64,000 nt of DNA from NCBI RefSeq assembly GCF_000443995.1, contig NZ_AUMC01000003.1:558001-622000 (forward strand), written 5' to 3'. Shown here piece after piece: positions 61,530-64,000 of this stretch (positions within the stretch are counted from its first letter, which is position 1; the number at the start of each line of letters is the position of its first letter). Origin of the DNA: Bacteriovorax sp. BAL6_X (GTDB taxonomy: Bacteria; Bdellovibrionota; Bacteriovoracia; Bacteriovoracales; Bacteriovoracaceae). The translations under genes and the position numbers were made by a program. The notes beneath the pieces are model-generated. The model worked only from the letters and a program-made list of their open reading frames with translations, was not told the DNA's origin and searched no databases.

Positions 61530-62381
61530 ATGGAGCCAATTAAGAGAGCGATTCCTATGCGTGATGGTGTAAAGCTATACACTGAAGTGGTTGAGCACGG
61601 GGCAAAGTACTGGCTAATAGCGACTCATGGGATAGGGGAGCATTTAGGGCGACATAAATACCTGCAAGAAATTTTTGGCTTTGATGTTAATATCTTCCAA
61701 TATGATCTACGTGGCCATGGACGAAGTGGTGGTGAGAAAGCTTATATCGACCCATTTGAGCAGTATATGCTAGACCTTGAGGACTGTCTTAAGTATTTAA
61801 GAGAGAATTATAAAATGGAAGACTATATTCTCTATGGCCACTCGATGGGGGCCCTTATTACATGTGGCTTTACACAAAATAATTTAAAAGAAGATTTTTA
61901 CCCAAGAGCAATTATAGTCAATGCTCCACCTGTTGGTGTTGGTGGCCCATTTGCTGTTGCCGTTAATAAGGTTAAGGGGAATATTTTTAATAAATTAGCT
62001 TCTATAAAAATGTCGATACCGCTAGGTGGCCTTGTGGATTTAAATACTCTTTCTCATCGAAATAAGGTGATAGAGGAATTTAAAAATGATCCTTTTAATC
62101 TCCAAAAGCTGCACACAAAACTCCTATTAGAAATGGTTGCTTGCAGTAAGAGAGTTTTTTCAAAGCCAATTAATAGTAAAGTTGAAAAGCATATTTCTTA
62201 TGGAACAGCAGACAAATTAATTAGTGTTCCCGAGCTTGAAAAGTATTTAGCAGAAATTGATACAAGTTTTGCAGTGACTAAAATTGAAGGTGCACGACAC
62301 GAACAATACCAAGAAATTGAAAAGTATCGAACTCCATACTTTAACTACCTTAGGGATCTCGTTAAAAAAATAATATTTTAG
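61530..62381 (+). CDS. Alpha/beta hydrolase, monoacylglycerol lipase-like
   Basis: 283 residues of the Hydrolase_4 (serine aminopeptidase S33/monoglyceride lipase) group. HGIGEHLGRH forms the oxyanion region, and FQYDLRGHGRSGG is characteristic. The nucleophile is in LYGHSMGALI, and the acid and His are in GTADKLISVPE and GARHEQYQE. No signal peptide, so it is cytoplasmic. It may release fatty acids from glycerides, relevant if lipids are scavenged. It is convergent with the amidotransferase gene (four-base overlap). Confidence 0.88.
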   Translation: MEPIKRAIPMRDGVKLYTEVVEHGAKYWLIATHGIGEHLGRHKYLQEIFGFDVNIFQYDLRGHGRSGGEKAYIDPFEQYMLDLEDCLKYLRENYKMEDYILYGHSMGALITCGFTQNNLKEDFYPRAIIVNAPPVGVGGPFAVAVNKVKGNIFNKLASIKMSIPLGGLVDLNTLSHRNKVIEEFKNDPFNLQKLHTKLLLEMVACSKRVFSKPINSKVEKHISYGTADKLISVPELEKYLAEIDTSFAVTKIEGARHEQYQEIEKYRTPYFNYLRDLVKKIIF

Positions 62382-63043
62382 TGATCGTTAACATAGTCGA
62401 TAAAGTTCTTTATAACTTTATGTCCACCTTCATAAGCGTCCTTTAGTTCTTGCTCTGTTAAGTTCATTTCGATATGGCCTTCAACAAAGTCCTGAGATGC
62501 TTCAGGGTGACCTTGGAAGCTAAAGAAGGGAAGTGTTTCATGAGCAATTCCATCAAGAAAACAGTCATCAGATGTTGCAAGATGAATAAAGCCTCTTGGT
62601 AGCTCCTTGACTTCATAGTGGTGAGTGATGAAGAGACTGAACTCTTCGTCTTTTTTGAAACCAAATTTGTCAGTAAGCACTTTCGATTTTCTTATTCCTT
62701 CAAATAGTTGGTTATCTGGTTTTACCATGTCGACCTTTGAACCAAAAATATCCGCTATAAGCTGATGTCCAAAACAGATTCCCATAATTGGAATATTCTT
62801 TTCTAGTTTTTCTTTCATGCGTTTTGCTAGATCAACTTGCCAATCAAGTCTTTGATAAACATTTGAGTCTGAACCGAAGATGATATAGCCACTGGCATCT
62901 TCAATCTTATCGAGTGAACTACATCCAAATTGTGATACCCAGTGATATGTCGTAGGTATATTGAAGTTTTGAATCATTTGATTCATGCAGTTATATGATG
63001 GTTTTGCAATTGCGCAGTCGATTATTGCTATTGGCCTCTTCAT
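62378..63043 (-). CDS. Class I glutamine amidotransferase domain protein
   Basis: 221 residues. Nucleophile Cys90 lies in GICFGHQLIADIFG, and the His/Glu of the triad are in SFQGHPEASQDF. This stand-alone GATase1 resembles the GuaA N-terminal-like group that includes YfeJ-type proteins and gamma-glutamyl hydrolases; the acceptor is unknown. No partner synthetase is adjacent. The first ~40 residues (IAIIDCAIAKPSYNCM) are typical of the subgroup's start. Confidence 0.88.
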   Translation of the reverse strand: MKRPIAIIDCAIAKPSYNCMNQMIQNFNIPTTYHWVSQFGCSSLDKIEDASGYIIFGSDSNVYQRLDWQVDLAKRMKEKLEKNIPIMGICFGHQLIADIFGSKVDMVKPDNQLFEGIRKSKVLTDKFGFKKDEEFSLFITHHYEVKELPRGFIHLATSDDCFLDGIAHETLPFFSFQGHPEASQDFVEGHIEMNLTEQELKDAYEGGHKVIKNFIDYVNDH

Positions 63044-63456
63044 GGGGAATCCTTAAAAACTGGTCAAAATAGTGTCAATTTGGAATGCTTAATTTATCAA
63101 AATTGTTAAAAAGCTAAAAGAGCTTTATCGTAAAAAGAAGTCGTGTTTAGTTGGTTTTGATAGAGCGAAACTTCCACAGGAATTTGGCACTTTTATATTA
63201 ATTCTTCTAAGTATCAGTATTTTCTAAGTTTAAAGAATTAGAATTAGATAATATTTGGAAAATTTCTAAGTTGCTAAGAGTTCGTCAGTATCAAACGTGA
63301 ATTCAATATCTTTCGATTATATAAAGAATCCACAAGAAAGACTCTTTGTTGACTTGGGCCAAAAGTCTAATTTTATATAAAATCTAATTAAAAACAGGTT
63401 AAAGTTAAGGCAAGATTTTACCGATAAATAAATTAAGATTAATTTGGGGGGATATC
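63044..63456. other. 413-bp intergenic region
   Basis: AT-rich and apparently gene-free. The best promoter candidate for the next gene is TTGACT (63349-63354) with TTTATA (63372-63377), spacer 17. A small AAAGCT/AGCTTT stem lies near 63110-63125. No RNA gene or repeat was recognised. Confidence 0.5.
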
Positions 63457-63930
63457 TTGTCAACTGCCAAGAAATTAGATCAAGACAATATTGAGAAGCC
63501 AGTTGCTTCTGCTGAAGTGCCGCAGGTTTCAAGTTCTAATGATGAAGGCCCATCTAATATTTTAGAGTTCTCAATTACTAAGCAGATTAAGGATGTTGAT
63601 TTATCAAAGTTAGGAGAAAACTCTGAGGAGAGTACTAGTAGCTTGAACAATCTTGATCTTGCAGCAAAGCCGGTTGGTGAGATTACTCATACTCAAATTC
63701 TAAACCTTGCAAAGAGTTCAACTGAAGTGGACGTGCTTGAAGCACAAGTGAAGCTTATTGCTCTTTTTGTATCTGAGGCCAGATTGCTTGAGGGCGAGCT
63801 GAATAAGTATATTCACGCTATTCACAAACAAAGTCCACAATCAAAGAAGTATCTTCTTCAAATGAGAAAAGTGGTAAAAGACTTCTCTAATATTGAAAAG
63901 ATTCTCGAGAAGGCCAGATCTGTAAAATAA
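63457..63930 (+). CDS. Unknown small cytoplasmic protein (157 residues)
   Basis: TTG start at 63457 behind a run of six Gs (63446-63451), an acceptable ribosome site. The N-terminal ~80 residues are acidic, Ser-rich and probably disordered. The C-terminal ~75 residues are helical (VLEAQVKLIALFVSEARLLEGELN, then KKYLLQMRKVVKDFSNIEKIL). No membrane segment or signal peptide. I recognise no family. A tail-to-tail neighbour may begin just downstream. Confidence 0.7.
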   Translation: MSTAKKLDQDNIEKPVASAEVPQVSSSNDEGPSNILEFSITKQIKDVDLSKLGENSEESTSSLNNLDLAAKPVGEITHTQILNLAKSSTEVDVLEAQVKLIALFVSEARLLEGELNKYIHAIHKQSPQSKKYLLQMRKVVKDFSNIEKILEKARSVK

Positions 63931-63938
63931 GCCGAAAG

Positions 63939-64000
63939 TTAGCGACTAGCTATCTGAAGTAGCTTCTCTTCTTTTGATTTCTTAGAGTCTTTGTCTTTCT
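63939..64000 (-). CDS. Possible C-terminal end of a leftward gene (cut by window edge)
   Basis: Reading leftward from the edge, one frame gives KDKDSKKSKEEKLLQIASR and then TAA at 63941-63939. The Lys/Glu-rich composition is like many protein tails, but only 20 codons are visible. Confidence 0.35.
   Translation of the reverse strand, partial: KDKDSKKSKEEKLLQIASR

Overview
This is a low-GC (visibly AT-rich) chromosomal segment from a Gram-negative bacterium. It carries Lgt, two predicted lipoproteins, several outer-membrane barrels and many signal peptides. AT-rich codon use, many GTG/TTG starts behind strong GGAGG sites, and abundant secreted proteins of unknown function suggest a Bdellovibrio-and-like organism, probably Bacteriovoracales (Bacteriovorax/Halobacteriovorax). 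That placement is inferred from gene content and was not tested by a search.

Layout. 1-3.2 kb (minus): an incomplete ChaN-like gene behind a 942-residue protein of unknown function. 3.4-10.8 kb (plus): an acidic repeat protein, rsmD, coaD, an aminotransferase, a lipoprotein plus outer-membrane pair, phoH and a PilZ protein. 11.0-20.8 kb: one gene for a 3265-residue surface lipoprotein made of ten ~208-residue repeats and three composite C-terminal repeats. 20.9-28.8 kb: DedA, a barrel protein, a 2-Cys peroxiredoxin and the protease block clpP-clpX-lon. 28.8-35.5 kb: asnB divergent from an AsnC-type regulator, a TauE permease and a 1156-residue coiled-coil protein.

35.5-40.5 kb (minus) is the most unusual part. 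It holds five paralogous small secreted four-cysteine proteins and two paralogous HTH regulators. They form two three-gene units (stand-alone secreted gene, regulator, linked secreted gene) plus an extra copy of one stand-alone gene. Two of the genes share a perfect 536-bp direct repeat although their upstream flanks have diverged, which points to gene conversion. Shared upstream elements suggest common control.

40.8-49.4 kb: tRNA-Val(UAC); folE2 with an operator-like palindrome inside its promoter; an arsenic operon (merR-type regulator, arsC, acr3, arsH) with a MerR-style long-spacer promoter; a ~198-bp MITE-like element; pyrC; cysS; and a secreted protein whose ribosome site can pair with its own leader. 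49.5-64 kb: a patatin, lgt, priA (lacking one zinc site), a LysE exporter, a histidine kinase overlapping a solute-binding protein, dacB-yidD, nth with unusual cysteine spacing, two hydrolases, DUF2797 and zinc-ribbon proteins, an amidotransferase and a small unknown gene. No rRNA, CRISPR array, intact insertion sequence or prophage was seen.
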